Positions 51,662 through 62,044 of a stretch of DNA of 64,000 bases are shown in pieces. How positions within the stretch are numbered: position 1 is the first letter of the stretch; every line of letters begins with the position of its first letter. The stretch spans positions 4,402,001 through 4,466,000 of the forward strand of contig NZ_PEEU01000001.1 of NCBI RefSeq assembly GCF_002754195.1, in the 5' to 3' direction. A program made the translations under genes and the position numbers. The notes beneath the pieces are model-generated. The model saw only the letters and a program-made list of their open reading frames with translations, did no database searches and was not told the origin of the DNA. This DNA comes from Flavobacterium sp. 9 (GTDB lineage: Bacteria > Bacteroidota > Bacteroidia > Flavobacteriales > Flavobacteriaceae).

Positions 51662-51919
51662 CAGTCTCAGTATTCAGTTCAACACTGAAGTCTGAGACTG
51701 AAGCTGTTTATTAAAATAAAGTTTTTAGGATTTATACCCGTAAACCGTTCCGATTTTTTACTTACAACCTTAAGGTTTTGTAATTAGCACTTCAAAATTG
51801 ACGTTTGAAGTTTAGAGAAGTAATCCGTGGTAGTGACTTGATGGTTTTACTCTTTTTTAAAGAGAAGGTTATAAGTTAAAATCAATTTTTTAATTGCAGA
51901 TAAATCAATAGTAAAAACT
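51662..51919 (+). other. rpoB-rpoC intergenic region with stacked hairpins
   Basis: Within 258 bp there are several stems: CAGTCTCAG (51662-51670) with CTGAGACTG (51692-51700); ACTTCAAA (51789-51796) with TTTGAAGT (51804-51811); and CTCTTTTTTAAAGAG near 51850. None is followed by a convincing terminator T-run. The region is unusually long for rpoB-rpoC and may be an RNA processing or leader region. Confidence 0.5.
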
Positions 51920-54900
51920 ATGATGAATAATAGAAATAATAATAAAGATAAGAATCCTATAAAAAGATTTAACAAAATCTCGATAGGATTAGCTTCACCA
52001 GAATCTATCTTGAAAGAATCAAGAGGAGAGGTGTTGAAACCTGAAACAATTAACTACAGAACTCACAAACCAGAGCGTGACGGATTATTCTGCGAAAGAA
52101 TCTTCGGACCTGTTAAGGATTTTGAGTGTGCTTGTGGTAAATATAAAAGAATTCGTTACAAAGGTATTATCTGTGACCGTTGTGGTGTTGAAGTTACAGA
52201 GAAAAAAGTACGTCGTGACAGAGTAGGACACATCAACCTTGTTGTGCCAATTGCTCATATCTGGTACTTCCGTTCTCTTCCAAACAAAATTGGTTATATC
52301 CTTGGTCTTCCATCTAAGAAATTAGATATGATCATTTACTACGAAAGATATGTAGTAATTCAAGCTGGTATTGCTAAAAATGCAGATGGAGAATCTTTAC
52401 AAAGATTAGACTTCTTAACTGAAGAAGAATATTTGAATATTTTAGATACTCTTCCACAAGAAAATCAATATTTAGATGATTTAGATCCTAATAAATTTGT
52501 TGCCAAAATGGGAGCAGAATGTATTATGGACTTATTAGCTCGTATCGACTTAGATGCTTTATCTTATGAATTAAGACACAGCGCTAACAACGAAACATCT
52601 AAACAACGTAAAACTGAAGCTTTAAAAAGATTACAAGTTGTTGAGTCTTTCCGTGAGTCTAACTTAAACCGTGAAAATCGTCCTGAGTGGATGATTATGA
52701 AAGTGGTACCAGTTATTCCACCAGAATTACGTCCGCTTGTGCCACTTGATGGAGGTCGTTTTGCAACTTCAGATTTAAATGATTTATACCGTCGTGTAAT
52801 CATCCGTAATAACCGTTTGAAAAGATTAATGGAGATTAAAGCTCCAGAAGTTATCTTAAGAAACGAAAAACGTATGTTGCAAGAATCAGTAGATTCATTA
52901 TTTGATAACACTCGTAAAGCTTCTGCTGTTAAAACAGAATCTAACAGACCATTAAAATCATTATCTGATTCCTTAAAAGGTAAGCAAGGACGTTTCCGTC
53001 AAAACTTACTTGGAAAACGTGTGGATTATTCTGCTCGTTCGGTAATTGTTGTTGGTCCTGAATTAAAATTATTCGAATGTGGATTGCCAAAAGATATGGC
53101 ATCTGAGTTATACAAACCTTTCGTTATCCGTAAATTGATTGAAAGAGGTATTGTTAAAACAGTAAAATCTGCTAAGAAAATCATAGACAAAAAAGAGCCT
53201 GTAGTTTGGGATATCCTTGAAAACGTAATTAAAGGTCACCCGGTATTACTTAACCGTGCTCCTACGTTACACAGACTTGGTATTCAAGCTTTCCAACCAA
53301 AATTAATTGAAGGAAAAGCGATCCAATTGCACCCATTAGTATGTACGGCTTTCAACGCCGATTTTGATGGGGATCAGATGGCAGTTCACTTGCCATTAGG
53401 ACCAGAGGCTATTTTAGAGGCACAATTATTAATGTTGGCTTCTCACAATATTCTTAACCCTGCAAATGGAGCACCAATTACTGTACCTTCTCAGGATATG
53501 GTCTTGGGTCTATATTATATGACCAAAGAACGTATCTCTACGCCAGAACACATAATTTTAGGTCAAGACTTAACTTTCTATTCTGCTGAAGAAGTAAATA
53601 TTGCACTAAACGAAGGAAGATTAGAATTGAATGCTCGTGTAAGAATTAGAGCAAAAGATTTTAATGATGCTGGAGAATTAGTGTTTAAAATCATTCAAAC
53701 AACTGCAGGACGTGTATTATTTAATGAAGTAGTACCTGAAGCAGCTGGATATATCAATGATGTATTGACTAAGAAAAACCTTAGAGATATTATCGGACAC
53801 ATTTTAAGTGTGACTGATGTACCTACTACTGCAGCTTTCTTGGACAATATGAAAGATATGGGTTATAAATTCGCATTTAGAGGAGGTTTATCATTCTCTT
53901 TAGGTGATATTAGAATTCCAGAACAAAAAACAAAATTAATTGCAGACGCCAGAGAGCAAGTTGAAGGTATTTCTGTGAATTATAACATGGGTCTTATTAC
54001 CAATAACGAGCGTTACAACCAGGTTATTGACGTATGGACTTCAGCAAATGCTCAGTTAACAGAATTAGCAATGAAAAATATTAGAGAAGACCAACAAGGT
54101 TTCAACTCTGTATATATGATGCTTGACTCTGGGGCGAGGGGTTCTAAGGAACAGATTCGTCAGTTAACTGGTATGCGTGGTTTGATGGCTAAGCCTAAAA
54201 AATCTACTGCTGGTGGTGGTGAGATTATTGAAAACCCGATTCTTTCTAACTTTAAGGAAGGTCTTTCGATCCTTGAGTACTTCATTTCTACTCACGGTGC
54301 TCGTAAAGGACTTGCGGATACGGCCCTTAAAACGGCGGATGCTGGATACTTAACAAGAAGGCTTCATGACGTTTCACAAGATGTTATTGTAAACATCGAA
54401 GATTGTGGTACTTTAAGAGGTGTTGAAGTTTCTGCTTTGAAGAAAAATGAGGAAATTGTTGAATCATTAGGAGAAAGAATTTTAGGACGTGTTGCATTGC
54501 AAGATGTTATAAATCCGCTTACTAATGAAGTAATGGTTCAATCAGGTCAACAAATTACTGAGGCAATCATGAGAACTATCGAAGCTTCTCCGATTGAAAG
54601 AGTAGAAGTTAGATCTCCATTAACTTGTGAGGCTTTAAAAGGTATTTGTGCGAAATGTTACGGTAGAAACTTAGCTACTGGTAAGATGACACAAAGAGGT
54701 GAAGCAGTAGGAGTTATTGCAGCTCAGTCTATTGGAGAGCCAGGTACACAGTTGACACTTCGTACGTTCCACGTTGGAGGGGTTGCTGGAGGTATTTCTG
54801 AAGAGTCTAGTATTATAACAAGATTCAACGGTAGACTTGAGATTGAAGATTTAAAAACTGTAAAAGGTGAGGACAGCGAAGGTAATGCGGTTGATATCGT

Positions 54901-56230
54901 AGTATCACGTTCAACTGAATTAAAATTAGTTGATGAGAAAACTGGAATCGTTTTAAATACACATAACATTCCTTACGGATCTAGTATTTTTGTTAAGGAT
55001 GGTGAAGTAGTTACTAAAGGATCTGTGATCTGTAAGTGGGATCCATATAATGGTGTAATTGTTTCTGAATTTACTGGTAAGATTGCTTACGAAGATTTAG
55101 AGCAAGGACAATCGTTCATGGTTGAAATCGATGAGCAAACAGGATTCCAGGAAAAAGTAATTTCTGAAGCAAGAAATAAAAAATTAATTCCAACTTTATT
55201 AGTTTATGGTAAAGAAGGTGAATTGATTCGTTCGTATAACTTACCAGTAGGGGCACACCTTATGGTTGAGAACGGTGAGAAAATTAAAGCAGGTAAAGTA
55301 TTAGTAAAAATTCCACGTCGTTCTTCTAAAGCAGGCGATATCACGGGAGGTTTACCAAGAATTACTGAGTTGCTTGAGGCTCGTAACCCTTCAAACCCAG
55401 CGGTTGTTTCTGAAATTGATGGTGTTGTTTCTTTTGGAAAAATCAAAAGAGGTAACCGTGAAATTGTTATCGAATCTAAATTTGGTGAGATTAAAAAGTA
55501 TTTAGTTAAACTTTCTAGCCAAATCTTAGTACAAGAAAATGACTTCGTAAGAGCAGGAGTACCATTGTCTGACGGTGCAATTACGCCAGACGACATCTTA
55601 AGAATTCAAGGACCAGCTGCTGTTCAACAGTACTTGGTAAATGAAATTCAAGAGGTATACCGTTTACAAGGGGTAAAAATTAATGACAAGCACTTTGAGG
55701 TAGTTATTCGTCAAATGATGCGTAAAGTAAGAGTTCAAGATCCAGGAGATACATTATTCCTAGAAGATCAATTAATTCACACTAAAGATTTTATCGTTCA
55801 AAATGATAAATTATACGGTATGAAAGTAGTTGAAGACGCTGGAGATTCTGCGGTATTGAAACCAGGTCAGATTATTTCGCCTCGTGATTTACGTGATGAG
55901 AATTCATTGCTTAAACGAAATGATAAAAATCTAGTTGTAGCTAGAGACGTAATTACTGCAACTGCAACGCCAGTTTTACAAGGTATTACAAGAGCTTCGC
56001 TACAAACTAAATCATTCATCTCTGCTGCTTCTTTCCAAGAAACAACAAAAGTACTTAACGAAGCTGCTGTAGCTGGTAAAGTAGATGATTTAGAAGGATT
56101 GAAAGAAAATGTAATTGTTGGACACAGAATTCCTGCAGGAACTGGTATGAGAGAATACGATAATACTATCGTAGGATCTAAAGACGATTACAATGAAATG
56201 ATGGCTAATAAAGAAGAATATATTTATTAA
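51920..56230 (+). CDS. rpoC: RNA polymerase subunit beta'
   Basis: The 1,436-residue catalytic subunit carries the N-terminal zinc site with C..C....C..C ([20 protein letters not shown]) and the Mg-binding loop NADFDGD at 479-485. A second cysteine set ([20 protein letters not shown]) lies further on. The bridge helix and trigger loop regions follow in normal order. The N-terminus starts with [17 protein letters not shown], an Asn-rich leader usual in Flavobacteria. The downstream DUF3467 gene starts 10 bp after its stop and shares the transcript. Confidence 0.98.
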   Translation: MMNNRNNNKDKNPIKRFNKISIGLASPESILKESRGEVLKPETINYRTHKPERDGLFCERIFGPVKDFECACGKYKRIRYKGIICDRCGVEVTEKKVRRDRVGHINLVVPIAHIWYFRSLPNKIGYILGLPSKKLDMIIYYERYVVIQAGIAKNADGESLQRLDFLTEEEYLNILDTLPQENQYLDDLDPNKFVAKMGAECIMDLLARIDLDALSYELRHSANNETSKQRKTEALKRLQVVESFRESNLNRENRPEWMIMKVVPVIPPELRPLVPLDGGRFATSDLNDLYRRVIIRNNRLKRLMEIKAPEVILRNEKRMLQESVDSLFDNTRKASAVKTESNRPLKSLSDSLKGKQGRFRQNLLGKRVDYSARSVIVVGPELKLFECGLPKDMASELYKPFVIRKLIERGIVKTVKSAKKIIDKKEPVVWDILENVIKGHPVLLNRAPTLHRLGIQAFQPKLIEGKAIQLHPLVCTAFNADFDGDQMAVHLPLGPEAILEAQLLMLASHNILNPANGAPITVPSQDMVLGLYYMTKERISTPEHIILGQDLTFYSAEEVNIALNEGRLELNARVRIRAKDFNDAGELVFKIIQTTAGRVLFNEVVPEAAGYINDVLTKKNLRDIIGHILSVTDVPTTAAFLDNMKDMGYKFAFRGGLSFSLGDIRIPEQKTKLIADAREQVEGISVNYNMGLITNNERYNQVIDVWTSANAQLTELAMKNIREDQQGFNSVYMMLDSGARGSKEQIRQLTGMRGLMAKPKKSTAGGGEIIENPILSNFKEGLSILEYFISTHGARKGLADTALKTADAGYLTRRLHDVSQDVIVNIEDCGTLRGVEVSALKKNEEIVESLGERILGRVALQDVINPLTNEVMVQSGQQITEAIMRTIEASPIERVEVRSPLTCEALKGICAKCYGRNLATGKMTQRGEAVGVIAAQSIGEPGTQLTLRTFHVGGVAGGISEESSIITRFNGRLEIEDLKTVKGEDSEGNAVDIVVSRSTELKLVDEKTGIVLNTHNIPYGSSIFVKDGEVVTKGSVICKWDPYNGVIVSEFTGKIAYEDLEQGQSFMVEIDEQTGFQEKVISEARNKKLIPTLLVYGKEGELIRSYNLPVGAHLMVENGEKIKAGKVLVKIPRRSSKAGDITGGLPRITELLEARNPSNPAVVSEIDGVVSFGKIKRGNREIVIESKFGEIKKYLVKLSSQILVQENDFVRAGVPLSDGAITPDDILRIQGPAAVQQYLVNEIQEVYRLQGVKINDKHFEVVIRQMMRKVRVQDPGDTLFLEDQLIHTKDFIVQNDKLYGMKVVEDAGDSAVLKPGQIISPRDLRDENSLLKRNDKNLVVARDVITATATPVLQGITRASLQTKSFISAASFQETTKVLNEAAVAGKVDDLEGLKENVIVGHRIPAGTGMREYDNTIVGSKDDYNEMMANKEEYIY

Positions 56231-56240
56231 TTAGGAAACT

Positions 56241-56552
56241 ATGAGTAATCCGAAACAACAACCAGAGCAGATTAACATTGAGTTGGACGAAACTATTGCA
56301 GAAGGAATTTATTCTAATCTGGCGATTATCAACCACTCATCATCAGAATTTGTTTTAGATTTTGTGAGCATTATGCCCGGTATTCCTAAAGCCAAGGTAA
56401 AGTCAAGAATTGTCTTGACACCACAACATGCTAAAAGATTATTGAAAGCAATTGGTGAAAACATTCATCGTTTTGAAGCCGCTCATGGCGAAATCAAAGA
56501 GACAGAACAAGCACCAATCCCGCTTAATTTTGGTCCGGCAGGACAAGCATAA
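56241..56552 (+). CDS. DUF3467 domain protein
   Basis: The 103-residue protein matches DUF3467. The pattern is NIELDETIAEGIYSNLAIIN, then FVLDFVSIMPGIPKAKVKSR, then LTPQHAKRLLKAIGENIHRFE. It is cytoplasmic and likely acts as a small mixed alpha/beta protein. It is attached to the rpoBC operon in Flavobacteriia, but its role is unknown, so a connection to transcription is only suggested by position. A terminator follows. Confidence 0.9.
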   Translation: MSNPKQQPEQINIELDETIAEGIYSNLAIINHSSSEFVLDFVSIMPGIPKAKVKSRIVLTPQHAKRLLKAIGENIHRFEAAHGEIKETEQAPIPLNFGPAGQA

Positions 56553-56558
56553 ATTAAT

Positions 56559-56587
56559 AAAAGCCCCAGTAATGGGGCTTTTTTTTG
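56559..56587 (+). terminator. Terminator of the rpoBC-DUF3467 operon
   Basis: AAAAGCCCCA (56559-56568) pairs with TGGGGCTTTT (56573-56582) around GTAA, followed by a T-run. Confidence 0.9.
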
Positions 56588-56750
56588 GATGATACTTAAA
56601 ATTAAGTGTAGTTTATCCGATTTAGTTTTACTTTCGTCGACTAAATTTTCTTATTTGATAGTATTGTTTTAATTTGCTTGCTCTTACAAAAAATAGATTA
56701 ATTTTTGAAATATAATGACTTAGTATCAAGGTTGGTTTAATTCAAATTAA

Positions 56751-56783
56751 AAAAAAGCGCTAATTTTCATTAGCGCTTTTTTT
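56751..56783 (-). terminator. Terminator of prfC
   Basis: AAAGCGCTAA (56754-56763) pairs with TTAGCGCTTT (56770-56779) around TTTTCA, flanked by A- and T-runs. It ends prfC on the minus strand, 20 bp after its stop codon. Confidence 0.85.
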
Positions 56784-56803
56784 ATGGTTTTTATAAATGA
56801 AAT

Positions 56804-58396
56804 TTAATCAAATTCCGAAGTGAAAAATAATTTTACACTTGGATATTTATTTTGTGTCATTTGAATTGTGAAATCAGAATCGGCTAAAAATACCAATTGA
56901 CCATATTTATCATGAGCTAAGAATTTCTGTTTGATACGTTTGAATTCTTTAAACTCGTCATTTTTTGCATCATCAGGTTTTACCCAACAAGCTTTGTGAA
57001 CCGGGAAATTCTCATAAGTACATTTAGCGCCATATTCATGTTCTAAACGATATTGAATAACCTCATATTGTAGCGCTCCAACAGTTCCAATTACTTTACG
57101 ATTGTTCATTTCTAATGTAAACAACTGTGCAACACCTTCATCCATTAACTGATCAACACCTTTGTCCAATTGCTTGGCTTTCATAGGATCAGCGTTGTTA
57201 ATGTATCTAAAGTGCTCTGGAGAGAAACTTGGAATTCCTTTGAAACTCATTATTTCACCTTCTGTCAAAGTATCACCAATTTTAAAGTTTCCAGTATCAT
57301 GTAAACCTACAATATCACCAGGATATGAAATGTCTACAATTTCCTTTTTCTCAGCAAAAAAGGCGTTCGGACTAGAGAATTTTAGATTTTTCTTTTGACG
57401 AACATGGTAATAAGGCTTGTTTCTTTCGAAAGTTCCGGAAACAATTTTTATAAATGCCAAACGATCACGGTGTTTTGGATCCATATTAGCATGGATTTTA
57501 AAAACAAAACCGGTCATTTTTTCTTCTTTAGGATCAACTAAACGAGTTTCAGAATCTTTTGGTCTTGGTGAAGGAGCAATAGCCACGAAACAATCCAATA
57601 ATTCGCGAACTCCAAAATTATTTAATGCCGAACCAAAAAATACAGGCTGAATTTTTCCGTCTAAATAATCCTGACGTTCAAATTTTGGATAAACTTCATC
57701 AATCAATTCTAATTCCTCACGAAGTTTTTCAGCTGCTTTTTGACCAACAATTTTATCTAATTCCGGATTGTTTTGAATATCAGAAAAAGCAATAGTTTCT
57801 TCAATATTTTTACGGCTGTCTCCACTAAAAAGGTTGATGTTTTCTTCCCATAAATTATAAATTCCCTGGAAATCATAACCCATACCAATAGGGAAACTTA
57901 AAGGTGTAACTTTTAATCCAAGTTTTTGTTCCACTTCATCCATCAAATCAAAAGCATCTTTACCTTCACGATCTAATTTATTGATGAAAACAATCATCGG
58001 AATGTTACGCATTCTACAAACTGCAACCAATTTTTCAGTTTGTTCCTCAACCCCTTTTGCAACGTCAATTACAACAATAACACTATCAACAGCAGTTAAA
58101 GTTCTAAAAGTATCTTCGGCAAAATCCTTGTGTCCCGGAGTATCAAGAATGTTGATTTTTTTGTCTTTATAATTAAAAGCAAGTACAGAGGTTGAAACCG
58201 AAATACCTCTTTGGCGTTCGATTTCCATGAAATCACTCGTTGCTCCTTTTTTAATTTTATTGTTTTTTACAGCACCAGCTTCCTGAATAGCCCCTCCAAA
58301 CAACAATAATTTTTCAGTTAAAGTAGTTTTACCGGCATCGGGATGCGATATAATTCCAAATGTTCTTCTGCGTTGTATTTCTTTTAAAAAGCTCAT
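56804..58396 (-). CDS. prfC: Peptide chain release factor 3
   Basis: The 530-residue GTPase recycles RF1 and RF2 from the ribosome. G1 (SHPDAGKTTLTEK) lies at 17-29, followed by RGISVSTSV, DTPGHKDF and the G4 motif NKLDREG. Domain order and length equal those of RF3 and not EF-G (about 700 residues). GAIQEAGAVK after the P-loop is a family signature. It is a single gene with a predicted promoter at 58416-58423. Confidence 0.96.
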   Translation of the reverse strand: MSFLKEIQRRRTFGIISHPDAGKTTLTEKLLLFGGAIQEAGAVKNNKIKKGATSDFMEIERQRGISVSTSVLAFNYKDKKINILDTPGHKDFAEDTFRTLTAVDSVIVVIDVAKGVEEQTEKLVAVCRMRNIPMIVFINKLDREGKDAFDLMDEVEQKLGLKVTPLSFPIGMGYDFQGIYNLWEENINLFSGDSRKNIEETIAFSDIQNNPELDKIVGQKAAEKLREELELIDEVYPKFERQDYLDGKIQPVFFGSALNNFGVRELLDCFVAIAPSPRPKDSETRLVDPKEEKMTGFVFKIHANMDPKHRDRLAFIKIVSGTFERNKPYYHVRQKKNLKFSSPNAFFAEKKEIVDISYPGDIVGLHDTGNFKIGDTLTEGEIMSFKGIPSFSPEHFRYINNADPMKAKQLDKGVDQLMDEGVAQLFTLEMNNRKVIGTVGALQYEVIQYRLEHEYGAKCTYENFPVHKACWVKPDDAKNDEFKEFKRIKQKFLAHDKYGQLVFLADSDFTIQMTQNKYPSVKLFFTSEFD

Positions 58397-58415
58397 ATTT
58401 CGTATAAATAGGTTG

Positions 58416-58423
58416 CAAAAGTA
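58416..58423 (-). promoter_or_regulatory. Bacteroidetes-type -7 box of prfC
   Basis: The plus-strand CAAAAGTA reads TACTTTTG (TAnnTTTG) on the minus strand, 19 bp before the prfC ATG at 58396. Confidence 0.45.
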
Positions 58424-58507
58424 CTATTAATTACGGCTTAATAAAAATATTCACTTCTTAAATTAGGAACTCTTTCAATTTATTAGAGATAATTTATAAG
58501 CAAAAAA

Positions 58508-58535
58508 ATAAGGCTGTTTTTTAGGACAGCCTTAT
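58508..58535 (-). terminator. Terminator of the alpha-amylase gene
   Basis: ATAAGGCTGT (58508-58517) pairs perfectly with ACAGCCTTAT (58526-58535) around an 8-nt T-rich loop. It sits 18 bp after the amylase stop codon on the minus strand. Confidence 0.75.
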
Positions 58536-58553
58536 AAAAGTCTAAATTTAAAA

Positions 58554-59996
58554 TTACTGATTAATAGACCAAACTGAATATCCTTTTGGAGGACATTGTA
58601 TTTTTACCCATTTATCTGCCTGAGTTGTTGGATACCAAGTTGAGTTTCCTGTAAAATCTTTAATTTGAGTATTAGCCCAATTGGTTTGAATCCATCTTTC
58701 TTGCCATGAATCTGAGTTATTGATATAAACTACTAATCCCGGATTTCCGTTGTAACCATTTCTTCTTGCAACATATTCGTCATTATCCGAATATAATATT
58801 GAAGTTGTTCCGGTCGCTTTATTATTGTGAATCCAAATAAGGTTGTTTAATTTGTTTTTGTCCAGCCATTCTTCATAATCTCTGTAGAAAATTGTTGGAT
58901 ATCCTTCATGTGTTAATATGTAGGAATACGCCAATAATTTATTCGAAATTTCATCTGTATCATGATTTGTCACAAACGTAACGGCTTTGTATGGATTTCT
59001 CTTCCACATCATGTCGTCGTTTAATAGAGCAAGATTATTTCCGTCGAAAGCATCGTTCATTTTGTAGTAGCAAGCAAAATCAAACACAGAACTGTTAGCG
59101 TTATTTGCCCACCATTCAAGAGTATTTACGTTTGCATCCCAATATTCACCAACTGAAAATCCGCCCACATTTGCATTCCAATCGTGTACAACCCATGGAG
59201 CAAAACCTTTTACATAATCAAATCTCCAACCATCAAATTTCATGGTGTTTTTGTAGTATTTACCAACTCCGTCAGTTCTAAGCCACAACCAATTTTGAAC
59301 ATTTGGAGCCGCGTGGCATAAATCAGGGAAACCACCAAAAGCTCCTTCATCATTATTACCATAGCTGTTTTTGTAAAAATCATTGTAATTACGCGGGAAT
59401 TTTCCAGAAGCTATTCCTGTAAAATTAGTCCACGTATTGGTTCCTGTAAACGGATTAGCTTCAGATTGACCTCCACTATTGTGATTAATTACAATATCAG
59501 CGTATACTTTAAGGTTTTCAGTATGCGCATTTGTAATCAAGTTTACAAGCTCAGTTTTAGATCCGAATCTTGTTTCAGTAGAACCATTTTGATTGTAATC
59601 TCCAAAATCAAAATAATCAGTAGGATCATATCCCATAGAGAACGCACCATTTTGTGCTTTTGAAGCAGGCGGCAACCATATTGAGCCAATTCCTGCGTTG
59701 CCCCAGGCAGCTACTTTACCGCTTACGGTATTCCACCAGTTTCCACCAGCGGGAACATCCCAATAAAAGGCCTGCATCATAACTCCTCCACCAGGATTGT
59801 CTACATATTTTCCTGTTGAAGATGTTTTAGAAAGTCCTGTACTAAAGGGTTTTCCATCATGATGAGTTACATTAATGATTTCAAATTTCTGACTTTCAGC
59901 TTTTGAATCGACTTCGTTTGTTTCATTTTGCGAACAAGAACAAAAGAATGCTGTAATTGCTGCAATTAAATAAATCTTTGCATTAGGTTTTTTCAT
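58554..59996 (-). CDS. Secreted GH13 alpha-amylase lipoprotein
   Basis: The protein has 480 residues. A signal peptide ends in FFCSCSQNE, with Cys19 or Cys21 as the likely lipidation site. The (beta/alpha)8 barrel runs from about 70 to 410. Family regions are DIVINH at 167-172, WRFDYVKGF with the nucleophile D260, SVGEYWD with the acid/base E284, and TNHDTDE with D346. A C-terminal beta-domain follows (to 480, with WYPTTQADKWVKIQCPP). It hydrolyses alpha-1,4-glucans at the cell surface or in the periplasm. The layout resembles GH13 alpha-amylases acting on starch. No SusC/D gene is adjacent, but a LacI-type palindrome lies 160 bp upstream. Confidence 0.92.
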   Translation of the reverse strand: MKKPNAKIYLIAAITAFFCSCSQNETNEVDSKAESQKFEIINVTHHDGKPFSTGLSKTSSTGKYVDNPGGGVMMQAFYWDVPAGGNWWNTVSGKVAAWGNAGIGSIWLPPASKAQNGAFSMGYDPTDYFDFGDYNQNGSTETRFGSKTELVNLITNAHTENLKVYADIVINHNSGGQSEANPFTGTNTWTNFTGIASGKFPRNYNDFYKNSYGNNDEGAFGGFPDLCHAAPNVQNWLWLRTDGVGKYYKNTMKFDGWRFDYVKGFAPWVVHDWNANVGGFSVGEYWDANVNTLEWWANNANSSVFDFACYYKMNDAFDGNNLALLNDDMMWKRNPYKAVTFVTNHDTDEISNKLLAYSYILTHEGYPTIFYRDYEEWLDKNKLNNLIWIHNNKATGTTSILYSDNDEYVARRNGYNGNPGLVVYINNSDSWQERWIQTNWANTQIKDFTGNSTWYPTTQADKWVKIQCPPKGYSVWSINQ

Positions 59997-60154
59997 AATC
60001 GAGATTTGGTTAAGGTTAGATTAATAAAGTTATAATTACATATTTATAGAGGGTTAAAAACGAACAATTCGTAATTTTGACAGCTATAAATTGTAAATTA
60101 TTCATCTAAAGTATATATTTTTTGTATCGATCAGTTTTTATAAGAAAATAGTTA

Positions 60155-60172
60155 TACAACGAAAACGTTGTA
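60155..60172. promoter_or_regulatory. LacI-type operator candidate upstream of the amylase gene
   Basis: TACAACGAAAACGTTGTA is a perfect 7-4-7 inverted repeat with a CG-flanked centre, the form of LacI-family operators that control starch and maltose genes. It lies 159 bp upstream of the amylase ATG. No LacI gene is in the window, so the link is inferred. Confidence 0.5.
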
Positions 60173-60367
60173 GTGTTAAAAACTTTTTTTATTCAATTGT
60201 AATTTAACAGTTTGGAAATTGTATTTGTTTTGATAATTGCAGGATTTTTAGAGAAATAAAAGCAATGATTTTGCTGTTTTGAAAAGATTAATCTCCCCCA
60301 ATTGGTGTTTCTGTTATGGAATTTAGGTGTACTCCATATAATTTTTTGTTAATAGTATAGCTGATAG

Positions 60368-60397
60368 TTGTATTATGTAATTGAATTGTTATTTTTG
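60368..60397 (+). promoter_or_regulatory. Promoter of the SurA-like gene (TTG N19 TATTTTTG)
   Basis: TTG (60368-60370) is followed by 19 bp and TATTTTTG (60390-60397). This agrees with the Bacteroidetes consensus at both elements and predicts a leader of about 130 nt. Confidence 0.5.
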
Positions 60398-60535
60398 TTC
60401 GGCATAAGTTAAAAGAACTAGATCTTAAATATTTAGTGTTTTTAGAGTCATTTCTGAAAATATAGGTTAAGTTGATTTTAGTTTAAAACGGAATTCTAAA
60501 AACAAGATCTTTACATTCAAATTAAATTTAAAATA

Positions 60536-61966
60536 ATGTTATTAAAAAAATTACAGCTAAAAACAATTGATTACAAGCTAGTGTTGACAATGTGTTTTTT
60601 ACTTTTTTTCACTTCAATTATTTCGGCTCAGGAAATTATAAAAGATACTGTAGTTAAGAAACCAATTCAAGTTGCCCCTGGCCAAAAGCTGAAAGTTGAT
60701 GGTATTATTGCTAATGTTGGAGATTATATTGTTTTAGATTCTGATATTGATAAAGGATATTTGGAGATTACAGCACAAGGAGGTTCTATAAAAGATATTA
60801 CAAGATGCCAAATGCTTGGAAAACTTTTAGAAGATAAATTATATGCTCATCAGGCTATTCAGGATAGTATCATTGTTAGTGATGCGGAAGTTAGAGGAAT
60901 GATGGATGATCGTTTGAACTATATGGTTCAACAAGTTGGAGATATCAATAAAGTTGTAGCGTATTATAAGAAGAATTCTGTAGAGGAATTTAAAACTTAT
61001 TTTGCTGATATCTTAAAAGAGCAAAAATTAGCTCAGGAAATGACTAAGAAAATTGTAGATGCTGTAGAGATAACTCCTGAAGAAGTTCGTAATTTCTTTA
61101 GAAAAATACCAAAAGAAGAATTGCCAACTTTTGGAGCAGAAATGGAAGTAGCACAAATTGTGGTTGAGCCTAAAGTCTCTAAAGAAGATAAGCAAAAAGT
61201 AATCGATAGATTGAATGCAATTCGTAAAGATGTTTTGGAAGGTTCTAGTTTTGCGACAAAGGCAGTTTTATATTCTCAGGACCCTGGATCTGCACCAAAT
61301 GGTGGATATTATAAAATGACCAGAAAAACTCCATTTGTAAAAGAATTTAAAGATGTTGCTTTTAGTTTAGCCGAAGGAGAAGTTTCAGAGCCTTTTGAAA
61401 CTACTTTTGGATTCCATATTATTATGGTAGAAAAAATTAAAGGACAAGAAGTTGAATTACGTCATATTTTAATTGCTCCAACAGTTTCTGAAGATGCTTT
61501 GAAAGATGCTAAGGAAAGAATTGCTAACATTAGAGCTAAGATTGTAAGCAAAGAGATTTCTTTTGCAGATGCTGCAAGAACAGAATCTGATGAAAAAGAA
61601 ACAAGAGCAAACGGAGGAACTTTGGTAAATCCTAATACACAGGATACTCGTTTTGAGTTGACTAAAATGGATCCTACTTTATACAGTCAGGTTTCTAATT
61701 TAAAAGATGATGAAGTTTCACAACCACTTTTAAATGTTGATGATAAAGGTAAAAAAACATATAAGTTAATTACTGTTACTAATAGAATTGACGAACACGT
61801 TGCTGACTATGCTAAGGATTATACAAAAATTAAAGAATTAGCATTGAAAGAAAAGCAAATCACAACAATTTCTAAATGGTTTGATACAAAAATAAAAGAT
61901 ACTTATATCAAAATTATTGGAGAGTACAGAGATTGTAATTTTGTATACAATTGGTTGAAAAAATAA
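60536..61966 (+). CDS. SurA-like periplasmic peptidyl-prolyl isomerase
   Basis: The 476-residue protein has an N-terminal signal segment (MCFLLFFTSIISAQ). A SurA-type N-terminal helical domain follows (about 50-190: VDGIIANVGDYIVLDSDID and VSDAEVRGMMDDRL). Two PPIC/parvulin domains come next, the first at about 200-300 (GSSFATKAVLYSQDPGSAPNGGYY, FETTFGFHIIMVEKIKGQ) and the second at about 310-430 (ELRHILIAPT, 'ADAARTESDEKETRANGGTLV'). These proteins help outer-membrane barrels fold. The start at 60536 is an ATG, but a shorter signal peptide starting at MCFLL is possible. A terminator follows. Confidence 0.9.
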   Translation: MLLKKLQLKTIDYKLVLTMCFLLFFTSIISAQEIIKDTVVKKPIQVAPGQKLKVDGIIANVGDYIVLDSDIDKGYLEITAQGGSIKDITRCQMLGKLLEDKLYAHQAIQDSIIVSDAEVRGMMDDRLNYMVQQVGDINKVVAYYKKNSVEEFKTYFADILKEQKLAQEMTKKIVDAVEITPEEVRNFFRKIPKEELPTFGAEMEVAQIVVEPKVSKEDKQKVIDRLNAIRKDVLEGSSFATKAVLYSQDPGSAPNGGYYKMTRKTPFVKEFKDVAFSLAEGEVSEPFETTFGFHIIMVEKIKGQEVELRHILIAPTVSEDALKDAKERIANIRAKIVSKEISFADAARTESDEKETRANGGTLVNPNTQDTRFELTKMDPTLYSQVSNLKDDEVSQPLLNVDDKGKKTYKLITVTNRIDEHVADYAKDYTKIKELALKEKQITTISKWFDTKIKDTYIKIIGEYRDCNFVYNWLKK

Positions 61967-61982
61967 TTTTTATTAAATAAAG

Positions 61983-62024
61983 AAAAAGAGTTAGTTTTAT
62001 GAATTCATAGCACTAACTCTTTTT
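61983..62024 (+). terminator. Terminator after the SurA-like gene
   Basis: AAAAAGAGTTAG (61983-61994) pairs perfectly with CTAACTCTTTTT (62013-62024) over an 18-nt loop that itself contains the palindrome TATGAATTCATA. Confidence 0.8.
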
Positions 62025-62044
62025 AATTTAAAATATATTCATAG

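Larger units (their letters stand above)
59997..60535. other. 539-bp divergent intergenic region (amylase / PPIase)
   Basis: It contains a LacI-type palindrome (60155-60172) and a good promoter for the PPIase gene (60368-60397). The rest is AT-rich without a recognisable gene. Confidence 0.55.
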
